The notes: generated by a model not told the origin, from the sequence alone. Shown: positions 36,899 through 46,375, counted from the stretch's first letter. The stretch: 64,000 nucleotides of DNA from Samsonia erythrinae (GCF_004342665.1 NZ_SMBY01000001.1:596950-660949); one strand, 5' to 3'. A program made the numbers and translations.

Positions 36899-38275
36899 TC
36901 AATCGTGCCGTGGTACGCCCTTGGCAGGGATAAAATAGGCGGCTAACTGGCGCAATGTCTGCTCGTCCAGTGTACCGGCGTAGTAACGCAGCTGTAGCCA
37001 GGCCGTCAGCCAGGTATAACGCGCTTCGGTAAGGTCGCGTCGGGCGCCGTAAAGCTGCTGTTCGGCATTCAATACATCGAGGTTGACTCGCTCTCCGCCC
37101 TGAACGCTTTTCTGTGTGGCGGTGACCAGCGCCAGCGCTGACGTCTCCGCCAGTTCATAGGCGCGAATTTTTGCCTGGCTGCTAGTAAGCAGATTAAATT
37201 GGCGGCGCAGCTCAGTCTGGATGGCCGCCGTCTGTTCATCTTTTTCCTGTGCGGCCTGCTGATAACGTTCCTTAGCCTGACGCGTTGCCGCAGATACGCC
37301 GCCGCCGGAAAAAATAGGTACGCTGACGCGAAGGCCAATTGAGCGCGTATCGTATTTCTGGTTATAGCTGTTTTCGGTATCGGACTGCGTATTTCGCGCG
37401 CTGGCGACCAGTGTGACCTGTGGCAGGTGACCCGCCCGGTTACGCTCAATGCTGTATTTCGCCACGGCCAGCGACTGGTTTAGTGCTAATAGCTGAGCAT
37501 TGTGGCGCATCGCCAATGATTGCCAATGTTGGTAGCCCGCAGGCTGAAGCGGTTGCGGCATGAAGCGTGGCGTTAGCGTCGCAAGCTGATCCACACCAAC
37601 GGGCATCCCCAGCAGTGTCTCCAGTTCACGCAGGCTGATATCCAGATTGTCCCGCGCTTCGATGAGCTGCGCTTCCGTCAGGTTGACCCGTGCTTCGGTT
37701 TCCAGCATATCCGTGCGGGTGCCTTCGCCTTGCTGAAAGAGGCGTTGATTCAGTTGGTATTGCTCGCGATAGGCGCGCTGCTGAGCCTGAACCAGCGCAA
37801 TCTGTTCACGGCTAAACAGCACGTTAGTGTAGGCCTGAAACAGACGTACCAGCAACTGCTGACTGGCATCGCGCAACTGTTCGTCGGCCAGCACGGCGCT
37901 GGCTTCACCCTGCTGATAACGCGACCATGCTGTATAGTCGAACAGCGGCTGTTGCAGGGAAAAGCTGGAGGCGCGGCTGGTGTACTCGCGTTCGCTTTGA
38001 TGACCGCTCGCCGTGACCGTGGAGTCGTTGCGGGACTGACTGTAGTCATAGGTGACTTTCGGTAAGAGTCCTGCGCGTCCGATGTTCCGCTCTTCGCTTT
38101 CGGCGTTACGGGCATGCACGGCAGCCTGAAAAGCCGGGTCGTGGGTTAGCGCATGCTGCCAGGCTTCCATTAGCCCCAGTGCCTGAGTCGGTGCGCTGTA
38201 GTACAGCGTGAGAACAAGGGGGATGGCATAACGGGAGCGGATTGCCGCGCGATAAACGGATGAAAGGCGCAGCAT
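36899..38275 (-). CDS. TolC-family outer-membrane exit protein (PrtF/HasF-like)
   Basis: A 458-residue outer-membrane efflux protein with signal peptide (cleaved after TQA) and two OEP repeats, TolC-like: LGLMEAWQHALTHDPAFQAA at the start, then SRASSFSLQQPLFDYTAWSR, and the second repeat with GLRVSVPIFSGGGVSAATRQ. It resembles PrtF, the exit duct encoded with the protease exporter of Dickeya. As the last gene of hasR-hasA-hasD-hasE-like it should complete the type I exporter for HasA. In Serratia the exit protein HasF is encoded elsewhere and hasB occupies this place, so the order here is different. It starts 2 bases after the preceding stop. Confidence 0.88.
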   Translation of the reverse strand: MLRLSSVYRAAIRSRYAIPLVLTLYYSAPTQALGLMEAWQHALTHDPAFQAAVHARNAESEERNIGRAGLLPKVTYDYSQSRNDSTVTASGHQSEREYTSRASSFSLQQPLFDYTAWSRYQQGEASAVLADEQLRDASQQLLVRLFQAYTNVLFSREQIALVQAQQRAYREQYQLNQRLFQQGEGTRTDMLETEARVNLTEAQLIEARDNLDISLRELETLLGMPVGVDQLATLTPRFMPQPLQPAGYQHWQSLAMRHNAQLLALNQSLAVAKYSIERNRAGHLPQVTLVASARNTQSDTENSYNQKYDTRSIGLRVSVPIFSGGGVSAATRQAKERYQQAAQEKDEQTAAIQTELRRQFNLLTSSQAKIRAYELAETSALALVTATQKSVQGGERVNLDVLNAEQQLYGARRDLTEARYTWLTAWLQLRYYAGTLDEQTLRQLAAYFIPAKGVPRHD

Positions 38276-38277
38276 AA

Positions 38278-39636
38278 TTACTCCTCGGTCAGCGCCAGAT
38301 GCAGGCGATCGAACAGTGGTTTAAACAGGTAGTTGAGCAGGGAGCGCTCACCGGTACGAATAAAGGCTTGCACCGGCATACCGGGACGAACATCCAGTCC
38401 GGCGAGCTGCTGTTTACCCTGTTCATCAACGCGAATACGCAGTGCGTAATAGGGTTTTCCCGTCTGTTGTTCGACGAGTTGGTCGGCACCGATCAGTGCG
38501 ACAACGCCGGAAATACGAGGGGTAGTGCTTTGGTTGAACGCAGAAAACAGCAGCTCGACCGGTAACTCGTTGTTGACTCTGTCTACCAGCTCGATAGGTA
38601 GCTGAGCGTCAATTAATAACGGTTGCCCATCGGGAACAATCTCCATCAGCATCTGTCCGCTATTTACCACGCCGCCTTCAGTGTGCAGCGCCAGCCCAAC
38701 CACCGTACCGCTGGCGGGCGCGCGAATGTGCGTGTGCTGGAGTTCATATTCCGCTGTTTTTAGGCGCTGGGTGAGGTCCTGAATGGAACGCTGGGTATCG
38801 GCGAGTTGGGCGCGTACCTCTTTCTGGTATTCGTTCTGACGCTGCTGAATTTTTTGCTCCAGCTCGACAACCTGCTGCTGGAGCTGTACCTGATTATTTC
38901 GTTCCTGCGCAATCGCGCCAGCCAGTTGGGCGGCCTGTCGCTCGACGTCCAGCAGGCGGTTGCGGGCGATATAGCCTTCCTGCGCCAGCGGACGCAGCCC
39001 GCGCAGCTGCTCGCTGATAATCTGGAATTGCGTTTGACTGCTGGCAAGCAGCGCCTGTGACCCCTGCGACTGCGCTTTTGCCCCGATGATGGCAGCCTGC
39101 ATTGCCGTACGTTCCTGTTGCAGCGCGGCGCGACGGCTGATGAAAAGCTGCTGCTGGGCGATCTGAATTTGCTGTGTGACGGTACTGTGCTGCTCTGTAG
39201 AGGCGGGGAAGACAATCGTACTCAGATCGTCGCGTTCCGCCAGCAGGCGCGCTTCGCCCGCGTGCGCTTCCTGAAGCTGGGTGACGAGATTGTCACGTTG
39301 TGCCTGAGCGGGCGTTTGATCCAGCGTGGCAAGAACTTGCCCGGCCTGCACGTGGTCGCCATCCCGCACGGTGAGCGAAGCGATGCGTCCGCTACTGACA
39401 GGCTGCACGGCTTTACGATTGTCCGCGACAATGACCCGACCGGATACGGCGACGCCTTTATCCAGCGGCGCGATTCCCGCCCAGAGCAATAGCCCTCCGA
39501 AACCGATCAGAACCAGCCAGACACCGCGCGATAAATAGCGCCCGGCATCAGTATGCAAGGGCATCGTGGTGACATTCTCCTCAGCCAGATGAGCGGGGAT
39601 TGCCGGTGAGGCTGTGATTTTGCGTAACGCGGACAT
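38278..39636 (-). CDS. hasE: Type I secretion membrane-fusion protein (HasE/PrtE-like, HlyD family)
   Basis: A 452-residue adaptor with a short cytoplasmic N-terminus, one membrane helix (VWLVLIGFGGLLLWAGIAPL), a lipoyl half-motif (SGRIASLTVRDGDHVQAGQV), a long coiled coil (about residues 120-300, rich in Gln) and the returning lipoyl/beta-barrel part (HTHIRAPASGTVVGLALHTE). The C-terminal block DVRPGMPVQAFIRTGERSLL is typical of type I secretion adaptors. It links the ABC ATPase (11 bases upstream) with the TolC-like exit duct. The name follows from its place in the has operon. Confidence 0.88.
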   Translation of the reverse strand: MSALRKITASPAIPAHLAEENVTTMPLHTDAGRYLSRGVWLVLIGFGGLLLWAGIAPLDKGVAVSGRVIVADNRKAVQPVSSGRIASLTVRDGDHVQAGQVLATLDQTPAQAQRDNLVTQLQEAHAGEARLLAERDDLSTIVFPASTEQHSTVTQQIQIAQQQLFISRRAALQQERTAMQAAIIGAKAQSQGSQALLASSQTQFQIISEQLRGLRPLAQEGYIARNRLLDVERQAAQLAGAIAQERNNQVQLQQQVVELEQKIQQRQNEYQKEVRAQLADTQRSIQDLTQRLKTAEYELQHTHIRAPASGTVVGLALHTEGGVVNSGQMLMEIVPDGQPLLIDAQLPIELVDRVNNELPVELLFSAFNQSTTPRISGVVALIGADQLVEQQTGKPYYALRIRVDEQGKQQLAGLDVRPGMPVQAFIRTGERSLLNYLFKPLFDRLHLALTEE

Positions 39637-39647
39637 AATTACCCTCT

Positions 39648-41543
39648 TTACCCTGTCATGTTATCGAAGCCCTGACGGCTGACGCCGTTGTCAGTGTGCT
39701 GAGCGTTATTGGCCCGACGCGGCGTCGACACGTTGTACACCTGCTTTAATCCTGCCGAACCGGGTGTCGTCGGGCTAAATTCGTTAGCTGTCTTGAGCGG
39801 TGTCGTACCGCTGACGGGGGGACTGGCTGGTTTGGCTCGCTGGAGCGCTTTCAGTACCAGTTCTGTAGCGCCGAAATACTGTATATGCCCGGCGCGAAGA
39901 ACCAGCAGTTTGTTGGCGCAAGAGAGTAGCGCGGGCTTATGTGTGATCAGGACCTGTGTACTGGTGTTTTCCTTCAGTGTGGCGATCGCCGCCAGTAAAG
40001 CCTGCTCGCCGTCCTCATCCAGACTGGCATTCGGCTCATCCATGACAATCAGTCGAGGGCGGTTGTAAATGGCTCTGGCGAGGGCCACTCGCTGCTTCTG
40101 ACCGCCGGATAGACCGGCTCCGCCTTCGCCCAACGGGGTATCGTAACCTTGCGGCAGTCGCAGAATCATCTCGTGAACACCGGCGGTAACGGCGGCGTCC
40201 ACGATTTTTTCCGCTTCCGGCTCACCGAAGCGCGCGATATTTTCGGCAATGGTGCCGCTGAAAAGCTGCACATCCTGCGGCAGGTAACCAATGAAACGCC
40301 CCAGATCGCTTTTATCCCATTGGTGCATATCCGCGCCGTCCAGCCGGATTTTGCCGCTGAGTGCGGGCATGGAGGCAACCAGCAGGCGGGCGAGGGTGGA
40401 TTTACCGGAACCGGAAGGGCCTAACACGCCGAGTACGTCGCCGGGAGCCAGCTCAAAGGTGATATTGGCGAGGAGAGGCGCACGCGAGTAAGGGGCGCAG
40501 GCGCTGAGTTGTTCAGCCTGAAGTTTGCCGGTTGGCGCGGGGAGGGCCATACCCGAAGGTCTCACCGGGTGACTATCGAGCAGCGTGTTGATGCGTTGCC
40601 ACGCGAGTCTGGCCTGCGTCCACTGTTTCCAGACACCAATGATCTGATCGATCGGGCTAAGTACGCGACCCACCAGAATGGATCCGGCAATCATCATGCC
40701 GGGGGTGATGTCGCCGTTGACGGCCAGCAGTGCGCCCAGCCCCAGCATCAGCGACTGGAGCGCCAGTCGGGTCGTCTTCGACAGTGATGTGATATTGGCG
40801 CTTTTTTCACTGGCAACGTTTTGATAATAAAGGAAATTTTTATGCTGGGTCAGCCAGCGCTCACGGAGTGCGGGCAGCATGCCCATTGCTTCGATGGCGT
40901 CGGCATTGCGCAGGTTCGCATTGGCCTGCTGCGTAGCCTGAACGGTGATTTTCGCCGCTTGCGCCAGTGGTTCACGGATACATTGCTGATTCAGCCACGC
41001 CAGTAAAATCAACACAGCAGCTCCTGCCAGCGCCATGACGCCCAGCCAGGGATGTAGTATAAATATGACCAGAAGGTAAACCGGAAACCACGGTGCATCG
41101 AAGAAGGCAAAAAGGGCGTGACCGGTGGCAAACTGGCGCAGCGCGGTAAGATCGTTCAAGGCTTGTCCTGCGCTAGCGGCCCCCTTTTTGAGGTTGCTTT
41201 CAAATGCGGCATTGTAGACGCGCTGGTTGAGCCGCATGTCCATCTTCGTACCGAGGCGGATCACCACGGCGCTGCGTATCCATTCCAGCAACCCCATTAA
41301 TAAAAACAGGCCCAGCGTGATGACGGTCAGCATGGTCAGCGTCATGATGTTGCCGGAAGGCAGGACGCGGTCGTAAACCTGAAGCATATACACGGCGGGC
41401 GCCAGCATCAGCAAATTGATAACGGCGCTGAACAGGCCAATTCCCCAGAATCCCTGGCGATAGGCGGCCAGCGCATCAAAAATCTCCCTGCCAGAAGACG
41501 CCGGGCGGGATGCGGGCAGAGGATGTTCTTTCTTTAATAGCAT
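39648..41543 (-). CDS. hasD: Type I secretion ABC transporter for the hemophore (HasD/PrtD-like)
   Basis: A membrane-ATPase fusion of about 631 residues. The N-terminal six-helix domain includes NLLMLAPAVYMLQVYDRVLP and LNDLTALRQFATGHALFAFF; the ATPase has Walker A (LGVLGPSGSGKSTLARL), signature (LSGGQKQRVALARAI) and Walker B (LIVMDEPNASLD). It matches HasD/PrtD, which export proteins with an uncleaved C-terminal signal. An unusual tail of about 60 residues, Pro/Thr/Asn-rich, follows the ATPase. The start is uncertain: in-frame alternatives lie at 41588 (ATG) and 41612 (TTG), none with a good ribosome site. It lies downstream of hasA after a hairpin. Confidence 0.9.
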   Translation of the reverse strand: MLLKKEHPLPASRPASSGREIFDALAAYRQGFWGIGLFSAVINLLMLAPAVYMLQVYDRVLPSGNIMTLTMLTVITLGLFLLMGLLEWIRSAVVIRLGTKMDMRLNQRVYNAAFESNLKKGAASAGQALNDLTALRQFATGHALFAFFDAPWFPVYLLVIFILHPWLGVMALAGAAVLILLAWLNQQCIREPLAQAAKITVQATQQANANLRNADAIEAMGMLPALRERWLTQHKNFLYYQNVASEKSANITSLSKTTRLALQSLMLGLGALLAVNGDITPGMMIAGSILVGRVLSPIDQIIGVWKQWTQARLAWQRINTLLDSHPVRPSGMALPAPTGKLQAEQLSACAPYSRAPLLANITFELAPGDVLGVLGPSGSGKSTLARLLVASMPALSGKIRLDGADMHQWDKSDLGRFIGYLPQDVQLFSGTIAENIARFGEPEAEKIVDAAVTAGVHEMILRLPQGYDTPLGEGGAGLSGGQKQRVALARAIYNRPRLIVMDEPNASLDEDGEQALLAAIATLKENTSTQVLITHKPALLSCANKLLVLRAGHIQYFGATELVLKALQRAKPASPPVSGTTPLKTANEFSPTTPGSAGLKQVYNVSTPRRANNAQHTDNGVSRQGFDNMTG

Positions 41544-41648
41544 CGTCGGTATACTCACACTACGAAAGCGGGAAAAGGGGTAAGTCATACCGCTATTTAC
41601 GCCCCTTCGCAAGGGTTATTACACTCAGTAGACCGTCGCGGTGCCTTG

Positions 41649-41698
41649 CCCGTCATACTTCACGCCGCATCCGTGCAGCGTGAAGTATTTAGGGTATG
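41649..41698. repeat. Short palindromic repeat, same family as the element at 407-668
   Basis: It begins CCCGTCATACTTCA and ends AAGTATTTAGGGTATG. An 11-bp perfect stem (ATACTTCACGC at 41655-41665, GCGTGAAGTAT at 41678-41688) encloses a 12-base loop. Its ends match those of the larger element near the start of the window, but there is no internal hairpin row. Confidence 0.7.
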
Positions 41699-41728
41699 AC
41701 TCTCTCCGTACCGCGACGGTGTTCACTC

Positions 41729-41761
41729 AAACGGCTAAAAGCGTCATCTTTTGGCCGTTTT
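41729..41761 (-). terminator. Hairpin directly after hasA
   Basis: A 13-bp stem with one G-U pair (AAACGGCTAAAAG with CTTTTGGCCGTTT, loop CGTCAT) starts 2 bases after the hasA stop. Only three T follow on the minus strand, so it may be a leaky terminator that keeps hasA mRNA above that of the exporter genes. Confidence 0.65.
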
Positions 41762-41762
41762 C

Positions 41763-42380
41763 TTATGCCGCCAGCAGATCGGCCGTTTCGGCGACGCCAA
41801 CCACGTCAACCACGGGATCGGCAGAAAGCGCAGCATCGGAGGTCGCTGTTGCGAAGCTCAGGCTATCCAGGCTGGCGTTAATATCGATACCCGCGTTAGT
41901 CAGCGCATCCAGCAGCGGCTGAACCTGACCGCTCATCAGGCCGTAAATCACGTCATGAACGACACCGCGATCGCTAACGGTCAGGTTGGCAACGTCCGTG
42001 GAGAGATCCAGTCCGCTGAAGGTGACTTCCGGCTCAGCAAGAGAGTACGTGGTGCCCGCGGTGGTACCACCTTGCAGGACGTTCCCGAAGGACAGGCTGT
42101 CCAGATCGCCGTACAGCGTGTGGGCTGGAGGCGTGAAGAGGCTGTAGGTCAGATCGCCGCCGGCAATGAGCGCGGAGAAATCGTTCTGCGTACTCGTGAT
42201 CGCATATTGAGTACCGTCTATAAAGGTATCGCCGCCGTAAAAGCCCCCGGTATTATTGCCACCGACTTGGGTATTACCTGCGGTATGGTTAACGTCACCA
42301 AACGCTGCCGACCATTCAGTCAGGTAGCTGGTAATGCTGTAATTGGCATAGTAGGCATCGTAGGTAATTGCAAAACTCAT
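41763..42380 (-). CDS. hasA: Secreted heme-binding hemophore HasA
   Basis: A 205-residue hemophore without N-terminal signal, as expected for type I secretion. The heme ligands are present: His32 in FGDVNHTAGN and Tyr79 in LTYSLF, with the assisting His87 in PAHTLYG, corresponding to His32, Tyr75 and His83 of Serratia HasA. VVHDVIYGLMSGQV is also conserved. The C-terminus DLLAA is the uncleaved secretion signal (ELLAA in Serratia). It is about 17 residues longer than Serratia HasA, mostly in the C-terminal third. HasA takes heme from host hemoproteins and hands it to HasR. Confidence 0.96.
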   Translation of the reverse strand: MSFAITYDAYYANYSITSYLTEWSAAFGDVNHTAGNTQVGGNNTGGFYGGDTFIDGTQYAITSTQNDFSALIAGGDLTYSLFTPPAHTLYGDLDSLSFGNVLQGGTTAGTTYSLAEPEVTFSGLDLSTDVANLTVSDRGVVHDVIYGLMSGQVQPLLDALTNAGIDINASLDSLSFATATSDAALSADPVVDVVGVAETADLLAA

Positions 42381-42492
42381 AATAGATTCCTCATTAACTA
42401 ACGATCTACAGTCACGGTCATCCGTGTCTGTCGTGAAAGAGGATGAGCCATCCCCTTTGTTTTCCTGCCTCCCGCGTGGGGAAACAGAGAAA

Positions 42493-45168
42493 TTAGAATC
42501 GGTACTCCACGCCAGCCTGCACCGTTCTTCCCCGGCTTGGCGTGTAACCCAGTGATTCGCCATAGCTCACGATGTACGTACGGTTAGCGATATTCTCGAC
42601 GGAGCCGCGTACCGTCAGGCTGTCGGTCAGACGATAGCTGGCGTACAGATCGTAAACTTCATATTTGGGCCAGTCGGCTAAATAGGCGGAGTTGGCTGGT
42701 GCGGCAGCGTCCTGATAGCCGGGAGCGAAGCGCATCGTGACGCCCATATCCAGCTTGCGATCGAAGATGCGTGTCCCCAGCGTGACGGAACCGCGGTCGC
42801 CCGGCAGATAGGCCGCGTTGCTGAGTAACAGCGTTTTCTGGCAAGTGAAATCACTGGCCGTGGTATCGACAGGCGTAGAGTAGTAGTTTCTTCTGGTGCC
42901 GCCGACGGTCGTGACGCCGCCCATCCAGGCCATTGGCGCACAGAAATCGTTATTGCCGATCATGTGGGTGTAGGTGGCATCGACATACAGAAAGCCCGCG
43001 TCGTAATTAAGCTGGTATTCCATGCCGCGGAAACGGCTCTTTGTCAGGTTGTTTTGGAACACGGAATTGCTGAGGGAATAGCCGTTATAGCCCGGCTTAG
43101 TGCGCGCGCCGTTCAGGCTGATGTAGTTGTTTATCCGAGTGTCGAAGTAGGACACCTTGCTGACCAGCCTGTCGCCATCGACGAGCAGGTCGGGCTGCTG
43201 AATATTGAACCCGACTTCCCAGGCGCGGGAACGCTCCGGCTTAAGGTTGGGGTTTGGATAGAGGTAATAGTTACCTGCGCTGTAGGTGCCGTTGGCAAAG
43301 GTTTCGCTGACAGATGGCGGCCGCCAGGACAGACCATAGCTGGTGAACAGCTGTAGCCATTCAACGCCGGGGCGGACGCCCGCAAACAAGGTGGGGGAAA
43401 GTTTGCCGTGTTCGTCATCGACATTCCAATCCTGCGTGGTGGTGACAGCAGGGCAGCGTAAGATTGAGTTTTCCCGACAAGGGTTGGCTACAGTATAGGG
43501 AATTTCCCGATAGCTGATACTGGTGGTGCCGCGTAACCGGTAGCGATCGTAACGCAGGCCGCCTTGCAGCGTTACCCATTCGTCGTAGGCGTAATTCAGG
43601 TTCGCGAACAGGCTGGCCATCGCACGGTTCCCTTCCGGGGTGGCGTTACTGGCCGTGCTATTGGTGCTGTCCGTCGTGATCTTGTCGTAATAGAAATCCA
43701 GTCCGTAGTCGGCTTTCAGATCGTGCGCGCCTTGCTGCCACAGCGTAGAGGTATTCTGCGCTTGCGCGCCATAGGTGCGCAGTCGCGTGCTCTCCTGATA
43801 GGCGCTGTTATTAGAAGTAGCATAGTTGTCGGTGTCGTTATTGGTATCGGCGTAATAAATCTTGGCCTTAAAATCCAGCCAGCGCTGATCGTCCGGCTTC
43901 AGGCTGTAATCCAGCGCAGTACTGCGTGCCATAATCTCGCTGTGTCCGCTGGCTTTCCAACCCAGTTCGGTATTGGAAAGATTGGACAACGTCCCTGCGT
44001 TTTCAGAAGAGGTTTGCGTTTGCATATAGCTGAGCTGGAAGCGCTGATTGGCAGGCAGATTCCAGCCGACTTTCGCCAGTCGCGAGCGCATGGTGTAGGC
44101 CGCACTGGTCACTTTCTGATGCTTTAAGTTATTCGCCCACTCATCGTAATTAGTTGAATTTCCGGGAATACGGATATTACCGAGGTTGCCATCATTTCCC
44201 GGCCAGTAGTCGCCCAGATGACGCTCGCTGGCACCGACCAGAATATCGCCGCGTTCGTTACCCAGCGCGAGCACGCCGCTGCCGATAAAATGCGTGCCGT
44301 TGTCGCCCGTGCTGGCGTGCAATTTTCCGCCTAGCTCTTTACCCGGCGCCAGAAAATCGTGGGCGCTAACGGTGTTAAACGTGGCGACACCGCCCAGCGT
44401 ACCTGCGCTGCCCATCACGTTTGTCGCGCCTTTTTCAATGGTTGCGCCGGAGAGCAGCTCCGAATCGATATACATCTGACCGTTACGCTGACCGTAGCCA
44501 GTTTTTTGAAAATTCTGCCGCACGCCGTCGATGTTCATATTCACGCGGCCAAAATCCTGTATGCCGCGAATGTTCACCGACAGCGAAGGATCCTGCTGGC
44601 TGACGCTGGAGTAAACGCCAGCGGATTGTTCCAGCAGGTCGGCGGCATGGCGGGAAGGGCGGTTATCCATCTGCTCGCGTGAAATAACGCTGATTGCGCG
44701 CGGCTGTTCGTAGATCCAGTCACCGGGATTGGCGACGGTAAAGGCGCGTACCGTGATCACATCGTCTATTTTGGCCGTATCGACGTTGGTTGAACGAGGG
44801 CGCAGGGTAATGACGCCGTTGCTGCCGATCTGGAAATCGACTGGGTTAGTGCCGATCATCCTGCGTAGCCCCTGCTCTGGTGTGAAGCGCCCCTGGAGGG
44901 AGGTGGCCTGCATATTTTCCAGTTTGACGTCCGCAAAAAAGACCTGTAACCCCGCCTGTTCAGCGAAACGCAGCAGCGCGCTGCTTAACGGCTGCGAGTT
45001 GATGGAGAAGACGACGCCCTGACGAACGGGGCCCTGAACGTTGACGGGCGGTGTCTCTGCTTGTGCCTCCTCATGGACGCCGCACAGCGAGAGCGCGATG
45101 CCGACGGCAAGAAAAAGGGGGGTAGGTTGTAATAAGCGGGTGTTCTGCTGTGATGTTATTTTAAACAT
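42493..45168 (-). CDS. hasR: TonB-dependent hemophore/heme receptor HasR
   Basis: An outer-membrane receptor of about 891 residues. After the signal peptide (…EAQAE) comes an STN signalling domain (VVFSINSQPLSSALLRFAEQ), the TonB box region (DDVITVRAF), the plug (SVNIRGIQDFGRVNMNIDGV) and a 22-strand barrel ending in GVEYRF. The STN domain signals heme-HasA binding to the anti-sigma factor HasS. Start 45168 gives a normal signal peptide; an upstream ATG at 45234 with AAGGGG very close to it would add 22 residues. A Fur box and a TATAAT -10 lie upstream. hasA follows after 112 bases. Confidence 0.93.
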   Translation of the reverse strand: MFKITSQQNTRLLQPTPLFLAVGIALSLCGVHEEAQAETPPVNVQGPVRQGVVFSINSQPLSSALLRFAEQAGLQVFFADVKLENMQATSLQGRFTPEQGLRRMIGTNPVDFQIGSNGVITLRPRSTNVDTAKIDDVITVRAFTVANPGDWIYEQPRAISVISREQMDNRPSRHAADLLEQSAGVYSSVSQQDPSLSVNIRGIQDFGRVNMNIDGVRQNFQKTGYGQRNGQMYIDSELLSGATIEKGATNVMGSAGTLGGVATFNTVSAHDFLAPGKELGGKLHASTGDNGTHFIGSGVLALGNERGDILVGASERHLGDYWPGNDGNLGNIRIPGNSTNYDEWANNLKHQKVTSAAYTMRSRLAKVGWNLPANQRFQLSYMQTQTSSENAGTLSNLSNTELGWKASGHSEIMARSTALDYSLKPDDQRWLDFKAKIYYADTNNDTDNYATSNNSAYQESTRLRTYGAQAQNTSTLWQQGAHDLKADYGLDFYYDKITTDSTNSTASNATPEGNRAMASLFANLNYAYDEWVTLQGGLRYDRYRLRGTTSISYREIPYTVANPCRENSILRCPAVTTTQDWNVDDEHGKLSPTLFAGVRPGVEWLQLFTSYGLSWRPPSVSETFANGTYSAGNYYLYPNPNLKPERSRAWEVGFNIQQPDLLVDGDRLVSKVSYFDTRINNYISLNGARTKPGYNGYSLSNSVFQNNLTKSRFRGMEYQLNYDAGFLYVDATYTHMIGNNDFCAPMAWMGGVTTVGGTRRNYYSTPVDTTASDFTCQKTLLLSNAAYLPGDRGSVTLGTRIFDRKLDMGVTMRFAPGYQDAAAPANSAYLADWPKYEVYDLYASYRLTDSLTVRGSVENIANRTYIVSYGESLGYTPSRGRTVQAGVEYRF

Positions 45169-45251
45169 TTTGCCCAGTCTGCCGTCTGCGATGTCATCAA
45201 TAAGCATGAATAAACAAAGGGATAACCAATCCATTTCCCCTTAATGAAAAT

Positions 45252-45270
45252 GATAATAAAAATCATTACC
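45252..45270 (-). promoter_or_regulatory. Fur box of hasR
   Basis: GATAATAAAAATCATTACC matches the Fur consensus at about 16 of 19 positions. A minus-strand TATAAT (45278-45273) lies directly before it, so Fur would cover the start point of the hasR-hasA operon. Confidence 0.7.
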
Positions 45271-45365
45271 CAATTATAAAGACGGCTGAGATGACAGAAC
45301 CCGTAAAAAATAGTTAAAAATTTTTCGCCGACGCATTGCGGTTTGTGAACGTTAGAGGGGCTGAT

Positions 45366-45401
45366 AAAAAATGGTCACGCCTGAGCAAGCCGTCAGGCGT
45401 G
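45366..45401 (-). terminator. Terminator after hasS
   Basis: CACGCCTGA (45376-45384) and TCAGGCGTG (45393-45401) form a 9-bp stem; on the minus strand ACCATTTTTT follows. It separates hasI-hasS from the hasR operon. Confidence 0.75.
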
Positions 45402-45427
45402 GGAAAGAGAACGTGAAAAGAAAGCGG

Positions 45428-46375
45428 TTAGTACAGGATTGTGACGCCCGGCAGCGATATCACTTTCGCCCCCAGCTCGGCGCTCATGGTTTGCAGGGCG
45501 CTATCCAGCGCGTGCAGCGAAAAAATGCCGCTGACCCGGCGTTGGCGCAGCGCTGAACTGGGGATGACGATCGTGTCGGAACGGTAACGATTGAGACGGG
45601 CGATGACGACAGCCAGCGGCTGTTGATGAAACACCAACAGGCCGCGTCGCCAGTCGTCGTGCTCGCGACGCTTCCATCCGGGGACGCGCGTTATCCCCTG
45701 TTCGCTATAGCGTGCGGCCTGCTCTTCATCAAGCCGCAGCGTTTTCCCTCCGGCCGTGACTTCAACGCGGTGCTCCAGCACGCCAACGGTGGTTAGCGGC
45801 GACGAATTTTGCACAATAAATTGCGTGCCCAGCGCCCGCGTGGTTCCTGAGGCCGCGTCAACCAGAAAGGGGCGCGTTTCCCGTGGGTTCGTCGGCGTGA
45901 CGGTAAACCAGACTGTACCTTGCAACAGCTTGACCCGTCGTTCATACGGCGTATAGGCGAGCGTAATGGCACTGCCGGCATCCATATCGACCTGGCTACC
46001 GTCCGGGAGCGTGACGTGTTTGACCTGATGCCCGGCGCGATAATCCGAGCGCAGCATGAGAAGCGCGTCTGAAATCCACGCCGTGCCGATGGTGACGGCC
46101 AGTAGCAGTATGGCCGCGATTTTCCATTGTGTGGCCCGATGAACATGGGGGGTTAAGCGCTGACGTAACGGTAGCAACACCTGTTGCTGTTCGGTATTCA
46201 GCGATCCCAGACTGTGCCAAAGCATCCCCGCTTGTTCCAGCGCGTGATGATGGCGGGGATCCTGCGCTAACCAATGCTGGAATGCCTGTTCCTGTTCCTC
46301 GTCCAACGGGGCTTCGGCCAGACGTACTGCCCATCGCGCCGCCTGCTGCCGGATGTCAGCGGGATAATCGTTCAT
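45428..46375 (-). CDS. hasS: FecR-type anti-sigma factor HasS
   Basis: A 315-residue inner-membrane regulator. It has a cytoplasmic DUF4880-type N-domain (AARWAVRLAEAPLDEEQEQAF with FQHWLAQDPRHHHAL), one membrane helix (IAAILLLAVTIGTAWI) and a periplasmic FecR domain (VTLPDGSQVDMDAGSAITLA, VVGV-like VGVLEHRVEVTAGG). In Serratia HasS holds HasI inactive until HasR binds heme-loaded HasA. The ATG at 46375 gives the family length (FecR 317) and has AGG before it. It follows hasI by 82 bases. Confidence 0.9.
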   Translation of the reverse strand: MNDYPADIRQQAARWAVRLAEAPLDEEQEQAFQHWLAQDPRHHHALEQAGMLWHSLGSLNTEQQQVLLPLRQRLTPHVHRATQWKIAAILLLAVTIGTAWISDALLMLRSDYRAGHQVKHVTLPDGSQVDMDAGSAITLAYTPYERRVKLLQGTVWFTVTPTNPRETRPFLVDAASGTTRALGTQFIVQNSSPLTTVGVLEHRVEVTAGGKTLRLDEEQAARYSEQGITRVPGWKRREHDDWRRGLLVFHQQPLAVVIARLNRYRSDTIVIPSSALRQRRVSGIFSLHALDSALQTMSAELGAKVISLPGVTILY

